A stretch of 64,000 nucleotides of DNA from Lachnospiraceae bacterium (lineage in GTDB: Bacteria > Bacillota > Clostridia > Lachnospirales > Lachnospiraceae), in assembly GCA_009777715.1 (NCBI GenBank), contig WRLH01000013.1, positions 1 through 64,000 of the forward strand, in the 5' to 3' direction. The notes below the pieces were generated by a model that saw only the letters and a list, made by a program, of their open reading frames with translations, did not search any database and was not told the origin of the DNA. The first letter of the stretch is position 1. The number at the start of each line of letters is the position of its first letter. The position numbers were made by a program, and so were the translations under genes. This document shows, in pieces, positions 46,146-56,865 of this stretch.

Positions 46146-47321
46146 TTAAAACAACCTAAAGCTCTTCACCGCCCACTTAATAAGCCGATAAGAAAATGTC
46201 TCAAGCTTCTTTGAGGCATTTTTTAGTTCAGCGCAAATGGGAATCGCTTGCGGGCAGACTTTTTCGCATTTTTTGCAACCATTGCAATTAGAAATGCTGG
46301 ACTGTTCTTTTCGCATTGCCGTTGATTGCATATATTCCATTTTTATTCCCTTCTTGCTGGAATAAAGCATATTGTAGCAATAAAAAGCCAAAGGGATATC
46401 AACACCCTTAGGGCAGGGCATACAATAACCGCAGCCAGTACAGGCGACTTTTGTTTTGTGCATGATTTCACGGCGGATATCATCAATTAGATGGTCATCG
46501 TAATCATCAAAAGAAAGTGCCTTGGAAGATTCGGCAATGTTGATATTTTCACTGACCATTTTTAGGCTATTCATTCCGGAGAGGACACAGGTAACCTCTG
46601 GCTGGTTCCAGAGCCACTTAAATGCCAGCTCGGTTGCGGTCCGCTGTTTGGCATCATTTTGGATAAGGGCTTTTGCTTTATCCGGAAGCTGGTCCACAAG
46701 GCGGCCGCCTCTTAGTGGACACATGACAATGACAGGCAGCCCTTTTTCATGGGCGTATTTAAGGCCGCGGATTCCGGCTTGGGAATTTTCATCAAGATAA
46801 TTATATTGGATCTGGCAAAAATCCCAGTCGTAAGCATCAAGGAGACGAGTGAAACTTTCGCTGTTGCCATGATATGAAAAGCCAATTTGGCGGATTTTTC
46901 CGGCTTTAATTTTGTCGTTAAGGAAATCTATGATACCTGCCTTTACTAATTTTTCCCATGTGACGATATCATTAAGCATATGGAAAAGATAAAAATCGAT
47001 ATAATCTGTTTTCAGCCGCTTAAGCTGCTCATTAAAGGTTTTTTCGATTCCCTCCATGTTGCGGATAAGATAATGGGGAAGCTTTGTCGCAAGATGGATT
47101 TTCCCCCGGACATTGTTACGGCTTAGGATTTCGCCAAGCGCAGCTTCGCTTCCGCCATAAATATAAGCGGTATCAAAATAATTAACGCCATTTTCAATAG
47201 CGAACATCAGTTCTGTTTCGGCTTTTTTAAGATCAATCCGCCCGCCGCTTTTGGTAAAGCGCATACAGCCGTAGCCAAGGATTGAAATTTGATTGCCGTA
47301 GCGGTCTTTGCGATATTGCAT
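46146..47321 (-). CDS. Aldo/keto reductase with two [4Fe-4S] centres
   Basis: A TIM-barrel aldo/keto reductase (about 1-290) with a ferredoxin-like end. DTAYIYGGSEAALGEIL, HLATKLP and HMLNDIVTWE cover the tyrosine, lysine and histidine of the usual tetrad. The C-terminal part has CTGCGYCMPCPKGVDIP and, some 45 residues on, CNGCKKCEKVCPQAIPI, enough cysteines for two clusters. Start at 47321 (MQYRKDRYGNQISILGYG) follows AAGGAAA; the longer frame to 47390 would overlap the upstream gene. Substrate unknown. Confidence 0.88.
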   Translation of the reverse strand: MQYRKDRYGNQISILGYGCMRFTKSGGRIDLKKAETELMFAIENGVNYFDTAYIYGGSEAALGEILSRNNVRGKIHLATKLPHYLIRNMEGIEKTFNEQLKRLKTDYIDFYLFHMLNDIVTWEKLVKAGIIDFLNDKIKAGKIRQIGFSYHGNSESFTRLLDAYDWDFCQIQYNYLDENSQAGIRGLKYAHEKGLPVIVMCPLRGGRLVDQLPDKAKALIQNDAKQRTATELAFKWLWNQPEVTCVLSGMNSLKMVSENINIAESSKALSFDDYDDHLIDDIRREIMHKTKVACTGCGYCMPCPKGVDIPLAFYCYNMLYSSKKGIKMEYMQSTAMRKEQSSISNCNGCKKCEKVCPQAIPICAELKNASKKLETFSYRLIKWAVKSFRLF

Positions 47322-47343
47322 ATTCAATTTCCTTAACCTTTCT

Positions 47344-48831
47344 TTATAAGGACCGATGAAACAGCCGCTTGGTTTCATAAACTGGCTCACAAGTCAGATT
47401 TAGGCCTAACCGCCGAATGATATTTTCATCAACAGGCGAAAGAATCACCGTTGAATGCGCTTCGCAGCCAGCCAGCTTTGGCAGCTGCTCTAAAGCAAGC
47501 CTGGCGGCGGGGTCATCGGAAGCACTTGTTGACAGGGCAATTAATATTTCATCAGTATGAAGCCTTGGGTTAATGCTGCCAAGATAATTGGTTTTTAAGA
47601 TTTGGATCGGCTGGATTGCTTTTGGCGAGATAAGGTGCTGGTCATGGTCAATTCCAGCCAGGACTTTGAGCGAATTAAGCAAAGCCGCCGCCATCGCCCC
47701 AAGCAAAGCCGTCGTTTTCCCGGTGACAATTTCACCAGTTTTTAGCTCAATTGCCGCCGCCGGATGGCCAGTCACTTCCTTAAGGAGCATTGAGGCAGAA
47801 ACCACCTGCCGATCTTCCTTTGTCACAGTCGCTTGCTTAATCAATAGCTCCAGCTTCTGGAGGACTTCCTTATTAACCCGGTCGTTTTTTAGGTCATACT
47901 GCGCCTGATAATAACGCCGTAAAATTTCTTGCTTGGCGGCGGCTTGACAGGCCTCATCATCGATTATGCAGCTGCCAACCATGTTGACCCCCATGTCGGT
48001 TGGTGATTTATAAGGGCAGTACCCCAGAATTTTCTCGAAAATGGCCGCAAGGACCGGAAAAACCTCAGCGTCCCGGTTATAAGTAATGGCTTGCTCGCCA
48101 TAAGCTTCAAGATGGAAAGCGTCAATCATATTGATGTCGTCCAAGTCCGCAGTTGCGGCTTCGTAAGCAAGATTGACCGGATGCCTTAGCGGCTTGTCCC
48201 AAATCGGAAAGGTTTCAAATTTGGCATACCCGGCCGGGATGCCGCGCTTATGTTCGTGGTATAATTGCGAAAGGCAGGCTGCCATTTTGCCGCTGCCTCC
48301 GCCGGGTGCGGTGATGACAACTAACGGCCTTGTTGTATCGATAAAGTCATTTTTGCCAAAACCCTCATCGCTTACGATCAGTTCGATATTGCTTGGATAG
48401 GCTTCAATATCATAATGCAGATTTGACTTAATGCTTAAGGATAATAGCTTTTGCCGGAATTTGTCGGCGGCGGCTTGCCCATTATAACGGGTAATCACAA
48501 CGTTGCTTACATAAAGGTCAAGATTCCTGAAAGCATCAATTAAGCGGAGCAGTTCTTGGTCGTATGTAATGCCAAGATCACCGCGGATTTTATTTTTTTC
48601 AATTGAATCCGCGCTAATGACGATCACAATTTCCAGCTGGTCCTTTAATTCGAGGAGCATTTTTAGCTTGCTATCGGGAAGAAAGCCGGGGAGGACCCTG
48701 GCCGCGTGGTTGTCGTCAAACAGCTTTCCGCCAAACTCTAGATAAAGCTTGTTATTAAACTTAGCAATCCGCTTTGCTATTTTCTCCGACTGCAATGTGA
48801 CATATTTTTTATTATCAAATCCCATTTTCAT
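47344..48831 (-). CDS. DUF1846 family protein
   Basis: A 495-residue soluble protein of the DUF1846 family, common in Firmicutes. A P-loop-like stretch TAPGGGSGKMAACLSQLYHE is near residue 170 and GVNMVGSCIIDDEACQ near 290. Structures of the family are known but a reaction is not, to my knowledge. The start ATG at 48831 lies six bases after a -10 box and lacks a ribosome site, so the mRNA may be leaderless; an ATG two codons later is the alternative. Confidence 0.88.
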   Translation of the reverse strand: MKMGFDNKKYVTLQSEKIAKRIAKFNNKLYLEFGGKLFDDNHAARVLPGFLPDSKLKMLLELKDQLEIVIVISADSIEKNKIRGDLGITYDQELLRLIDAFRNLDLYVSNVVITRYNGQAAADKFRQKLLSLSIKSNLHYDIEAYPSNIELIVSDEGFGKNDFIDTTRPLVVITAPGGGSGKMAACLSQLYHEHKRGIPAGYAKFETFPIWDKPLRHPVNLAYEAATADLDDINMIDAFHLEAYGEQAITYNRDAEVFPVLAAIFEKILGYCPYKSPTDMGVNMVGSCIIDDEACQAAAKQEILRRYYQAQYDLKNDRVNKEVLQKLELLIKQATVTKEDRQVVSASMLLKEVTGHPAAAIELKTGEIVTGKTTALLGAMAAALLNSLKVLAGIDHDQHLISPKAIQPIQILKTNYLGSINPRLHTDEILIALSTSASDDPAARLALEQLPKLAGCEAHSTVILSPVDENIIRRLGLNLTCEPVYETKRLFHRSL

Positions 48832-48837
48832 ATTTTG

Positions 48838-48866
48838 ATTATATCATTTAGTTTCCAGTTTTGCAA
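48838..48866 (-). promoter_or_regulatory. Promoter of the DUF1846 gene
   Basis: On the minus strand TTGCAA (48866-48861), a 17-base spacer and TATAAT (48843-48838). Transcription would start at or within a base or two of the ATG at 48831. Confidence 0.55.
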
Positions 48867-48895
48867 AAGTTTATTGATATTTCACAATTAAAACA

Positions 48896-48924
48896 TTGCT
48901 TTTAGGTAACCCTGCACTTATAAT
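48896..48924 (+). promoter_or_regulatory. ftsH promoter
   Basis: TTGCTT (48896-48901), a 17-base spacer and TATAAT (48919-48924), then GAAAGGAT and a TTG start at 48955. Confidence 0.65.
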
Positions 48925-48954
48925 AGGAAAGATAACACCCGAAAGGATAATATA

Positions 48955-51186
48955 TTGAACGACAACCTAAACGAATTTGATATTCCGGGTACTGGTTCAG
49001 GCCAAGGGAGCGGCGACAACAGCCAAAAACCTGCCCCCGGCCAAGGCCCCGGCGGAAATGACCCCAAAAAGCAAAGCATAATCCTCTTTCTGATTGCCTC
49101 GCTGATTACGATTGTTTTAGTGAGTTCATTTGTGCGGATGCTTAGCGGCTCAACAGTAATGGAAATCCCTTACAATGAATTCCTAAGAATGCTTGATGCC
49201 GGTGAAGTCTTATCCGTTGTGATCGGAAGTGACCGGGTAACGATTACCCCGGTCAATATGCCAGCGGCCGAGCAGCAGTTTTCATATGGTTACAGCCAGC
49301 CAGCCCAGATTACCTATTATACTGGCAAAGTTGAGGACGATGATACCTTGACGGCACGATTGCTTAATTACAGCAAGGTTGAGATTAAAGGTGAGGTTAC
49401 CGACAATTCCCAATGGCTGCTTAGCTTAGTCCTAAGTTATGTCTTGCCAATTCTGATGATGTGGGCATTATTAAGCTTTCTTTTCCGCCGGATGTCAAAA
49501 AGCGGCGGCCCGTTTAGCGTGGGGAAAAGCAACGCAAAGGTTTATGTCCAAAAAGAAACTGGCATTACCTTTGCCGATGTTGCTGGTGAAGATGAAGCAA
49601 AAGAATCCTTGCAGGAAGTAGTTGACTTTCTTCACAATCCAGGCCGTTATGCCAAAATCGGGGCAAAGCTTCCGAAAGGGGCGCTCTTAGTCGGCCCGCC
49701 CGGAACAGGCAAGACCTTGCTGGCAAAAGCAGTTGCCGGCGAAGCCCATGTCCCATTTTTTTCTTTATCCGGGTCTGATTTTATTGAAATGTATGTTGGC
49801 GTCGGTGCATCAAGAGTCCGTGACTTGTTTAAAGATGCCGGGAAAAACGCGCCGTGCATTATTTTTATTGATGAAATAGACGCAATCGGCCGCAGCCGTG
49901 ACAACAAATACGGCGGCGGGCATGAAGAGCGTGAGCAGACCTTAAACCAGCTTCTTTCCGAGATGGACGGTTTTGATACCTCGAAAGGGGTTTTGATTCT
50001 CGGCGCAACCAACCGCCCGGAGATTCTTGATAAAGCCCTGCTCCGGCCCGGCCGTTTTGACCGGAGGATTATTGTTGATAAGCCTGATTTACGCGGGCGG
50101 GTTGAGATATTAAAAGTCCATGCCAAAGATGTTTCGATGGACGAAACGGTTGACCTTGATGCGGTTGCCCTTGCGACAAGCGGAGCAGTTGGCGCGGATT
50201 TGGCCAATATGATCAATGAAGCGGCCATCAACGCTGTCCAGCGCGGGCGAGATTATGTTAACCAAAAAGATTTGTTTGACGCGGTTGAGCAAGTTCTGGT
50301 CGGCAAAGAAAAAAAAGACCGGATTATGAGCAAAGAGGAACGGAAAATCGTTTCTTATCATGAAGTCGGACACGCCCTTGTCAGCGCGTTGCAAAAGAAT
50401 TCTGAACCAGTTCAGAAAATTACAATCGTTCCCCGGACAATGGGGGCGCTTGGTTATGTAATGCACGTTCCCGAAGAAGAAAAATACTTGCAAACCAAAG
50501 CGGAACTCAATGACCGTTTGGTTTCATTGCTGGCCGGGCGGGCCGCGGAAGAATTGGTATTTGATACTGTCACAACCGGGGCAGCCAATGATATAGAACA
50601 GGCGACAAATATCGTCCGCAATATGATTACCCGCTTTGGAATGAGCAAAAAATTCGGCTTGATGGGCCTTGCAACAGTTGAAAGCGAATACCTTGGCGGC
50701 GGAGCCCATTTGACCTGCGCTGATGTCACCGCGGCTGATGTTGACGCGGAGATTATGGCGGTGATGAAAACCTGCTATGATGAAGCAAAAGAGCTTTTGG
50801 CTGGCAATCGTGAGCTAATGGACAAGCTGGCGGATTATTTAATCGAAAAAGAAACAATCAGCGGCAAGGAATTTATGAAGATTTACCGGGAAGCAAAAGG
50901 CCTTCCCGAACCGGAGCCAGTAAAGGATGGCGAAGACCATTCGGAAAAACGCCCAAGCCTGGCAACCAAAGAAGAAAAGTTACAAGAAGAGATTAAAGAA
51001 AAAGCCGAAAAAGAAAATAAAGAACCGGAAGAAATTGCTGAAGCTAAAACTGAAACCGAAGCCGAAACCGAAGCAAAAGAAGCAAACCCAATCGGTTCGG
51101 TTTTAGATGTGACAATCGATGATGATACCCCGCCAAAAAGAAGCGGTGGGGTCGGACGTTTTTCCCGCCGCCCCTCAGACGACTAG
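48955..51186 (+). CDS. ftsH: ATP-dependent zinc metalloprotease FtsH
   Basis: Membrane-anchored AAA protease that degrades misfolded and short-lived proteins. Two membrane segments (about 42-62 and 160-180) flank an external domain; then come the AAA module with Walker A GPPGTGKT, Walker [10 protein letters not shown], the SRH arginine in LRPGRFDRR, and the protease with zinc motif HEVGH. The start is TTG at 48955, with GAAAGGAT upstream. The N-terminus has a Gly/Gln/Pro/Asn-rich stretch and the last 100 residues are a Glu/Lys/Ala-rich tail, longer than in most FtsH. 743 residues in all. Confidence 0.96.
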   Translation: MNDNLNEFDIPGTGSGQGSGDNSQKPAPGQGPGGNDPKKQSIILFLIASLITIVLVSSFVRMLSGSTVMEIPYNEFLRMLDAGEVLSVVIGSDRVTITPVNMPAAEQQFSYGYSQPAQITYYTGKVEDDDTLTARLLNYSKVEIKGEVTDNSQWLLSLVLSYVLPILMMWALLSFLFRRMSKSGGPFSVGKSNAKVYVQKETGITFADVAGEDEAKESLQEVVDFLHNPGRYAKIGAKLPKGALLVGPPGTGKTLLAKAVAGEAHVPFFSLSGSDFIEMYVGVGASRVRDLFKDAGKNAPCIIFIDEIDAIGRSRDNKYGGGHEEREQTLNQLLSEMDGFDTSKGVLILGATNRPEILDKALLRPGRFDRRIIVDKPDLRGRVEILKVHAKDVSMDETVDLDAVALATSGAVGADLANMINEAAINAVQRGRDYVNQKDLFDAVEQVLVGKEKKDRIMSKEERKIVSYHEVGHALVSALQKNSEPVQKITIVPRTMGALGYVMHVPEEEKYLQTKAELNDRLVSLLAGRAAEELVFDTVTTGAANDIEQATNIVRNMITRFGMSKKFGLMGLATVESEYLGGGAHLTCADVTAADVDAEIMAVMKTCYDEAKELLAGNRELMDKLADYLIEKETISGKEFMKIYREAKGLPEPEPVKDGEDHSEKRPSLATKEEKLQEEIKEKAEKENKEPEEIAEAKTETEAETEAKEANPIGSVLDVTIDDDTPPKRSGGVGRFSRRPSDD

Positions 51187-51209
51187 AGCCAAAGTGATCC
51201 TATCCAAAT

Positions 51210-53102
51210 ATGAAGCCAGATTTCGAAGACAAACTAAAAAACCTCCCCCTTGGCCCTGGTGTTTATCTCATGCGTGATGATAAAGACGCCATTATTTATG
51301 TCGGGAAAGCAAAGAGCTTAAGGAGCAGGGTCAGATCCTATTTCCGCCGAGACCAGGAGGGCAGATCTGGCCGCGGTCCGCAGATTGACAAAATGATTTC
51401 CTTAATCAGCCGCTTTGAAGTAATCATAACCGATTCGGAACTGGAAGCATTAGTTCTTGAAAACAACCTAATCAAAGAGTATTCACCGCGTTATAATACC
51501 CTCTTAAAAGACGACAAAACTTACCCCTATATCAAAGTAACCCTTGGCGAGGAATATCCGCGTGTCCTTTTTTCGCGCGAAATGAAAAAAGACCGCTCCC
51601 GCTACTTTGGCCCTTATGCCAGCGCATATGCGGTCAGGGAAAGCATCGAGCTGATCAATAAACTATATCAGCTTCGCAGTTGCAACCGGAGCTTGCCGCG
51701 TGAGATTGGGAGCGGCCGCGCCTGTCTTAACTACCATATCAAGCAATGCTCGGCCCCATGCCAGAATTATGCGACAAAAGAAGATTATGCAAGCCGCATC
51801 CGTTTAGCGATTGATTTTTTAAATGGAAGCTATGCGCAAACATTAAAAGATTTACAGAAAAAAATGACAGAAGCGTCAGAAAATACCGATTATGAAGAAG
51901 CAATCCGTTATCGTGATTTGTACCAAAGTGTTGAAAAAGTCGCCTTGCGCCAAAAAATAACGGATATTGACGGTGAGGATAAAGATATTCTTGCCCTGGC
52001 GACCGCGGAAGATGAAAGCGTTGTGCAGGTCTTTTTTATCCGTGAGGGCAAATTAATTGGGCGTGAGCATTTCTACATGACGCATACTGCCGAAACTGCG
52101 CCCAGCCAGATTATGCTTGATTTTATCAAACAGTTTTACGGCGGAACTCCTTTTATCCCCCGGGAATTGGTATTGCCCGAAGAAATTGACGATATCGAAA
52201 TCCTTGAGCAATGGCTTAGTAAAAAAAGGGGCAGCCGGGTTTATATTAAAATTCCCCAGATTGGCGCAAAAGAAAAAATGGTTGAGCTGGCGACAAAAAA
52301 TGCTTCCTTGATTCTTAGCCAGGATAAAGAAAGGATTAAACGCGAAGAGGGGCGGACAATTGGCGCGGTAAAAGAAATTGCCAGCTTGCTTGATTTGCCT
52401 GCCATTAATCGGCTGGAAGCTTTTGACATTTCTAATATCAGCGGTTTTGCCAATGTCGGCTCAATGGTGGTTTATGAAAAAGGGAAACCAAAGTTAAGCG
52501 ATTACCGCAAATTCAAGATAAAGACCGTCAGCGGGCCGGACGATTATGCCTGTATGAAAGAGGTGCTTAAAAGACGGCTTAGCCATGGGACTTTGGAGCA
52601 AGCCCGCTTAGATGAAAAGGGCCTCGAAAAAGAGTTTGGCAGCTTTACCAAGTTCCCCGACCTTATCTTGATGGATGGCGGAAAAGGGCAGGTTAATATT
52701 GCTTTGCAGGTTTTAGCGGAGCTAAAGATTGATATTCCTGTTTGCGGAATGGTCAAAGATGAAAATCACCGTACCCGCGGTTTGTTTTACCAGAATGAAG
52801 AAATAAAAATTAATAAAAATAGTGAGGGCTTTAAGCTTTTGACCCGCATTCAGGAAGAAGCCCACCGCTTTGCGATTGAATTTCACCGCTCATTACGCGG
52901 AAAAGCGCAGGTTAAGTCAGTCCTTGATGAAATCCCCGGCATTGGCCCAGCCCGCCGCAAAGCCCTAATGCGCTATTTTAAATCAATCGATGAAATAAAG
53001 GCGGCCTCAATTGAAACCCTTTCCGCCCTTCCGGAGATTCCCGAATCAGCAGCCAAGGTTATTTATCGATTTTTCCGCGCGGGGGAGATAGAGGAAAGCT
53101 AA
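51210..53102 (+). CDS. uvrC: Excinuclease ABC subunit C
   Basis: Makes both incisions in nucleotide excision repair. The GIY-YIG nuclease ([23 protein letters not shown], 17-39), a UVR motif (about 200-235), the RNase H-like nuclease ([20 protein letters not shown] and [12 protein letters not shown], plus HRFAIEFHR) and the C-terminal helix-hairpin-helix pair ([18 protein letters not shown]) are in order. Length 630 is normal. The ribosome site is weak and the gene lies 23 bases after ftsH, so expression may depend on read-through. Confidence 0.96.
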   Translation: MKPDFEDKLKNLPLGPGVYLMRDDKDAIIYVGKAKSLRSRVRSYFRRDQEGRSGRGPQIDKMISLISRFEVIITDSELEALVLENNLIKEYSPRYNTLLKDDKTYPYIKVTLGEEYPRVLFSREMKKDRSRYFGPYASAYAVRESIELINKLYQLRSCNRSLPREIGSGRACLNYHIKQCSAPCQNYATKEDYASRIRLAIDFLNGSYAQTLKDLQKKMTEASENTDYEEAIRYRDLYQSVEKVALRQKITDIDGEDKDILALATAEDESVVQVFFIREGKLIGREHFYMTHTAETAPSQIMLDFIKQFYGGTPFIPRELVLPEEIDDIEILEQWLSKKRGSRVYIKIPQIGAKEKMVELATKNASLILSQDKERIKREEGRTIGAVKEIASLLDLPAINRLEAFDISNISGFANVGSMVVYEKGKPKLSDYRKFKIKTVSGPDDYACMKEVLKRRLSHGTLEQARLDEKGLEKEFGSFTKFPDLILMDGGKGQVNIALQVLAELKIDIPVCGMVKDENHRTRGLFYQNEEIKINKNSEGFKLLTRIQEEAHRFAIEFHRSLRGKAQVKSVLDEIPGIGPARRKALMRYFKSIDEIKAASIETLSALPEIPESAAKVIYRFFRAGEIEES

Positions 53103-53126
53103 AAAACTTTCGTGCAACGGCTAATC

Positions 53127-53155
53127 TTTACTTTTTCTCGCAGAGTTGCTATAAT
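53127..53155 (+). promoter_or_regulatory. Promoter of the hprK operon
   Basis: TTTACT (53127-53132), a 17-base spacer and TATAAT (53150-53155), about 45 bases before the hprK start. Confidence 0.55.
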
Positions 53156-53198
53156 ATAAAATATTAACTGCAAAATCAATATACCAGATGGGAGCTTT

Positions 53199-54137
53199 AT
53201 GCAAAGTGTAAGCCTTAATCGCATTATCGAAAAAATGAAACTTAGGAATCTTACGCCTGAGATTGACATCAGCAAGACGAAAATTACTGTTTCGGACGTT
53301 AACCGCCCCGCTCTTCAGTTGGCCGGGTATTTTGAGCATTATGAGCCTCAGCGTTTACAGATTATCGGCTTTGTCGAATATAGTTATATGCAGTCTTTTT
53401 CGCCGGAACGGAAAGAAGAAATTTATGACAAGCTTCTCTCATGCGATATTCCCGTGATTGTATTTTGTCGGGAGTTAAAACCCGATGAACTTTTCCTAAA
53501 AATCGCGATTGAAAGGAAAATTCCGCTTTTAATGACGAAAAAATCAACATCATCATTTATGGCGGAAATAATCCGCTGGCTTAATGTAAAGCTAGCCCCT
53601 TGCATCCGGATTCATGGTGTTTTAGTTGACGTTTTTGGCGAAGGAGTTTTAATTATCGGTGAAAGCGGAATTGGAAAATCAGAAGCGGCCCTTGAGCTTA
53701 TCAAACGCGGCCATCGCTTAGTCACCGATGACGCGGTCGAAATCCGTAAGGTAAGTGACGATACCTTAATCGGCTCAGCGCCTGATGTTACCCGCCACTT
53801 TATTGAGCTGCGCGGAATTGGCATTATTGACATCAAAACCCTGTTTGGTGTTTCGAGCGTAAAAGATACCCAATCCATTGACTTAGTTGTCCATCTTGAG
53901 GACTGGAACAAGGAAAAGCAATATGACCGCCTTGGCCTTGAAGAAGAATACACCGAATATCTTGGGAATAAAATCGTCAGCCATAGCATTCCTGTCCGCC
54001 CTGGCCGGAACGTTGCTTTGATTTGTGAATCAGCCGCCGTAAACCACCGCCAGAAAAAAATGGGCTATAACGCAACCCAAGAACTGTACCGCCGCTTCCA
54101 AGAGTCGATGAAACGTAACGAGGAAGAAGAGGAATAA
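53199..54137 (+). CDS. hprK: HPr kinase/phosphorylase
   Basis: Phosphorylates and dephosphorylates Ser46 of HPr (and Crh) and so controls carbon catabolite repression. The N-terminal domain (1-130) is followed by the kinase domain with Walker A GESGIGKS (154-161), LVTDDAVEI, and the HprK signature ELRGIGIIDIKTLFG. Length 312 is normal. The operon ends with an HPr-like protein that keeps Ser46, the likely substrate. Confidence 0.96.
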   Translation: MQSVSLNRIIEKMKLRNLTPEIDISKTKITVSDVNRPALQLAGYFEHYEPQRLQIIGFVEYSYMQSFSPERKEEIYDKLLSCDIPVIVFCRELKPDELFLKIAIERKIPLLMTKKSTSSFMAEIIRWLNVKLAPCIRIHGVLVDVFGEGVLIIGESGIGKSEAALELIKRGHRLVTDDAVEIRKVSDDTLIGSAPDVTRHFIELRGIGIIDIKTLFGVSSVKDTQSIDLVVHLEDWNKEKQYDRLGLEEEYTEYLGNKIVSHSIPVRPGRNVALICESAAVNHRQKKMGYNATQELYRRFQESMKRNEEEEE

Positions 54138-54187
54138 GAATCTGTAACTATCGTATTATATAAATAACAGCTATTAATCGAGGTATT

Positions 54188-55102
54188 ATGATCAATCAAT
54201 CAGTCTTAAACCATATTAAACAAATTGTTCCTGTAGAAAATTTGCTGGTAAATGAACCAATGTCCCGCCACACTACTTTTAAGGTTGGCGGGCCAGCGGA
54301 TCTTTTTATCCGGATTAGCGCAAAAGAACAGTTAATCAGCTTGGTCCCATTTTTACGCAAGCTGGAGCTTGATTATTTTGTCATCGGCAACGGAAGCAAT
54401 CTCCTGGTTGGCGACAGAGGTTATCAAGGCGTAATTTTATCAATCAGCGAATGCTTAAATGGGATAAACATAAAAGATGACTGCATTGTAGCAGAAGCCG
54501 GGGCGATGCTTTCGCGTGTTTCAGAACTTGCAGCCAGCCAAAGCCTTGCCGGAATGGAGTTTGCTTCCGGCATTCCCGGCACTATTGGCGGGGCTGTCGT
54601 AATGAACGCAGGTGCTTATGGCGGGGAAATGTCATCAATCACCGAATCGGTCCTTGTCATGGATTCTAAAGGTGAGGAAATGGTATTAAGCAATGAGACG
54701 ATGGAGTTTGCTTACCGTAATAGTGTCGTTAAAAATCGCCCATATATAGTCCTTGCGGTAACCTTGCGCCTTGCCAAAGGTGACGCGGCGCAAATAAACC
54801 AAAAGATAGACGAGCTTAAGAAAAGGCGGCGTGAAAAACAGCCCTTGGAATATGCAAGTGCCGGAAGCACTTTCAAACGTCCCCCCGGCAAATTTGCCGG
54901 AAAGCTGATTATGGAAGCCGGCTTAAGAGGATTTTCGATCGGCGGGGCAAGCGTATCAGAGAAACATTGCGGCTTTGTCATCAATGAGGGCAACGCCACA
55001 GCCTTAGATATCCTTGAAGTAATCAAAGAAGCCAAAGAAAGAGTCTATGACCGCTTTGATATAAAACTTGAGCCAGAAATCATATTTTTAGGGGACTTTT
55101 AA
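54188..55102 (+). CDS. murB: UDP-N-acetylenolpyruvoylglucosamine reductase
   Basis: FAD enzyme that makes UDP-N-acetylmuramic acid for peptidoglycan. The start of the FAD domain (MSRHTTFKVGGPADLFI), GNGSNLLVGDRGYQG, GIPGTIGGAVVMNAGAYGGE and the C-terminal GSTFKRPPGKFAGKLIEAG-like substrate region with the catalytic Ser are intact. The type II form (no loop insert) fits 304 residues. GAGGT precedes the ATG. Confidence 0.95.
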   Translation: MINQSVLNHIKQIVPVENLLVNEPMSRHTTFKVGGPADLFIRISAKEQLISLVPFLRKLELDYFVIGNGSNLLVGDRGYQGVILSISECLNGINIKDDCIVAEAGAMLSRVSELAASQSLAGMEFASGIPGTIGGAVVMNAGAYGGEMSSITESVLVMDSKGEEMVLSNETMEFAYRNSVVKNRPYIVLAVTLRLAKGDAAQINQKIDELKKRRREKQPLEYASAGSTFKRPPGKFAGKLIMEAGLRGFSIGGASVSEKHCGFVINEGNATALDILEVIKEAKERVYDRFDIKLEPEIIFLGDF

Positions 55103-55120
55103 GGCAAAGGAGACGCACGA

Positions 55121-55981
55121 ATGAGACTTGTAATCGTCACCGGAGTGAGTGGCGGCGGCAAAAGCGCTGCAATCAAAATACTCGAAGACAACGGCTACTA
55201 CTGCGTTGACAATTTGCCCCCCCCCCTGATCGAAAAATTCATCGAACTTTGCATTGAAAACCATGAAGTAAAAAAAGTCGCCGTCGGAGTAGATGTCCGC
55301 TCCGGCCACCCTTTTGGCGATGTCCAAAAGCAGCTCGAAGCACTTAGGAAAAACGGCTATGTCTTTGATATCCTTTTTATGGATGCCAACGAAACAGTGC
55401 TGATGAACCGCTACAAAGAATCCCGCCGGATTCACCCCCATGCCCCGGAGGGCCGCATTGAAGACGGAATCAGAAAAGAAAAAGAAATGCTTATTGACAT
55501 GAAAGCAATTTCAAATTATCTAATTGATACCTCAAACCTGCTGGTCCGTGACTTAAAGATTAAGATGGAACAAATTTTTTCCCAAAATGAAGAAAAGAGC
55601 AGCCTAATTGTCAATATAGTTTCGTTCGGTTTTAAAAACGGCATCCTAATTGATGCCGACCTGGTCTTTGACGTCCGGTTTTTGCCTAATCCCTTTTATG
55701 TTGATGACCTAAAATACAAAACCGGGCAAGATAAAGAAGTCCGTGATTTTGTCATGGAGCATAAAGAAGCAAAAACCTTTCTCAAGCAATTGACTGACAT
55801 GGTCAATTTCCTCATCCCGGCCTTTATCAAAGAGGGAAAATATCAGCTTATTATTGGAATCGGCTGTACTGGCGGCAAACACCGCAGCGTGACTTTGGCA
55901 AAAAAACTCTATGACAACCTAAAAGATAATGATAATTACCTGATCCAGATTTCGCATCGTGATATATTGGAAATGAGGTGA
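55121..55981 (+). CDS. rapZ: RNase adapter/nucleotide-binding protein RapZ (YvcJ)
   Basis: P-loop ATP/GTP-binding protein; in E. coli RapZ steers sRNA decay, in Bacillus YvcJ affects competence. Walker A GVSGGGKSAA (8-17), the conserved CVDNLPPPLIEKF, and the C-terminal GCTGGKHRSV motif are present. The codons for Pro-Pro-Pro are all CCC and with the next base give a run of ten C residues (55217-55226), a slip-prone site in an otherwise intact frame. It ends two bases before whiA. Confidence 0.94.
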   Translation: MRLVIVTGVSGGGKSAAIKILEDNGYYCVDNLPPPLIEKFIELCIENHEVKKVAVGVDVRSGHPFGDVQKQLEALRKNGYVFDILFMDANETVLMNRYKESRRIHPHAPEGRIEDGIRKEKEMLIDMKAISNYLIDTSNLLVRDLKIKMEQIFSQNEEKSSLIVNIVSFGFKNGILIDADLVFDVRFLPNPFYVDDLKYKTGQDKEVRDFVMEHKEAKTFLKQLTDMVNFLIPAFIKEGKYQLIIGIGCTGGKHRSVTLAKKLYDNLKDNDNYLIQISHRDILEMR

Positions 55982-55984
55982 AAG

Positions 55985-56848
55985 ATGTCCTTTTCAGCGG
56001 AAGTAAAAGCAGAACTCCTTAACATAATTCCAAGCTCCCGCCATTGCCAATTGGCGGAAATTGCCCCGATAGTTTATTTTTTTGGCGCGTTGTTATTAAG
56101 TGAAGAAAGTGTGACGGCACTTGTTATTGAAACAGAAAACGTAACAATTAAAAGAAAGTACTTTACTTTATTGGCGAAAGCATTTAATATAAAGGCGGAC
56201 GCTTTGACAATAATGCAAGCACTTGGATATTATGACAAGGCCAGAAGTCCAGACGGGATTACTAGTACATTGATTAAAAGTACTTGCTGCCGCCGGGCTT
56301 ACCTTAGGACTATATTCCTGTGCATTGGTTCAATGAGCGATCCCCAAGGCGGTTACCATCTTGAGTTTGTCTTTGATCATGAAGAGCAGGTAACCCAGCT
56401 AAGAGAAGTGCTTAAAAGCTTTGCGATTGAGTCAAAGGTCATTAAGCGGAAAAAGAATTTTGTTGTTTATGTTAAAGAGGGTGCTTCGATAGTTGATTTG
56501 CTTAATATTATGGGCGCCCATAATTCCTTGCTCAAGCTTGAAAGCCTTCGCGTTGAGAAAGAAGTCCGGAACTCGGTTAACCGTAAGGTAAACTGTGAAA
56601 CGGCCAATATCGGCAAAACCGTGTCCGCGGCAGCCCGCCAGATTGAGGACATAATTTATATCAGGGATAAAATCGGCTTTGCCAGCCTGCCGCCCAATCT
56701 TAAGCAGACTGCGGAATTACGGCTTGAATATCCGGATATTACGATTAAAGAGCTAGGAGCTTTATTAAGCCCGCCAATTGGGAAGTCGGGCGTAAACCAC
56801 CGCTTAAGGAAATTAAGTGAAATAGCAAAAACAAAGGTTATGCGCTAA
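55985..56848 (+). CDS. whiA: WhiA sporulation/division regulator
   Basis: DNA-binding protein of Gram-positives with a degenerate LAGLIDADG homing-nuclease fold (about 1-180) and a C-terminal helix-turn-helix (LEYPDITIKELGALLSPPIGKSGVNHRL). It has a role in division in Bacillus and sporulation in Streptomyces. Length 287 is a little short of the usual 300-320 but both domains are visible. It is in the typical rapZ-whiA-HPr-like order. Confidence 0.94.
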   Translation: MSFSAEVKAELLNIIPSSRHCQLAEIAPIVYFFGALLLSEESVTALVIETENVTIKRKYFTLLAKAFNIKADALTIMQALGYYDKARSPDGITSTLIKSTCCRRAYLRTIFLCIGSMSDPQGGYHLEFVFDHEEQVTQLREVLKSFAIESKVIKRKKNFVVYVKEGASIVDLLNIMGAHNSLLKLESLRVEKEVRNSVNRKVNCETANIGKTVSAAARQIEDIIYIRDKIGFASLPPNLKQTAELRLEYPDITIKELGALLSPPIGKSGVNHRLRKLSEIAKTKVMR

Positions 56849-56865
56849 ATTTTAGGAGGATAGAA

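Noticed and set aside
49647-50231. Long minus-strand frame opposite ftsH
   Set aside because: Serine/arginine/proline-rich shadow of a conserved gene, with no ribosome site or family likeness.
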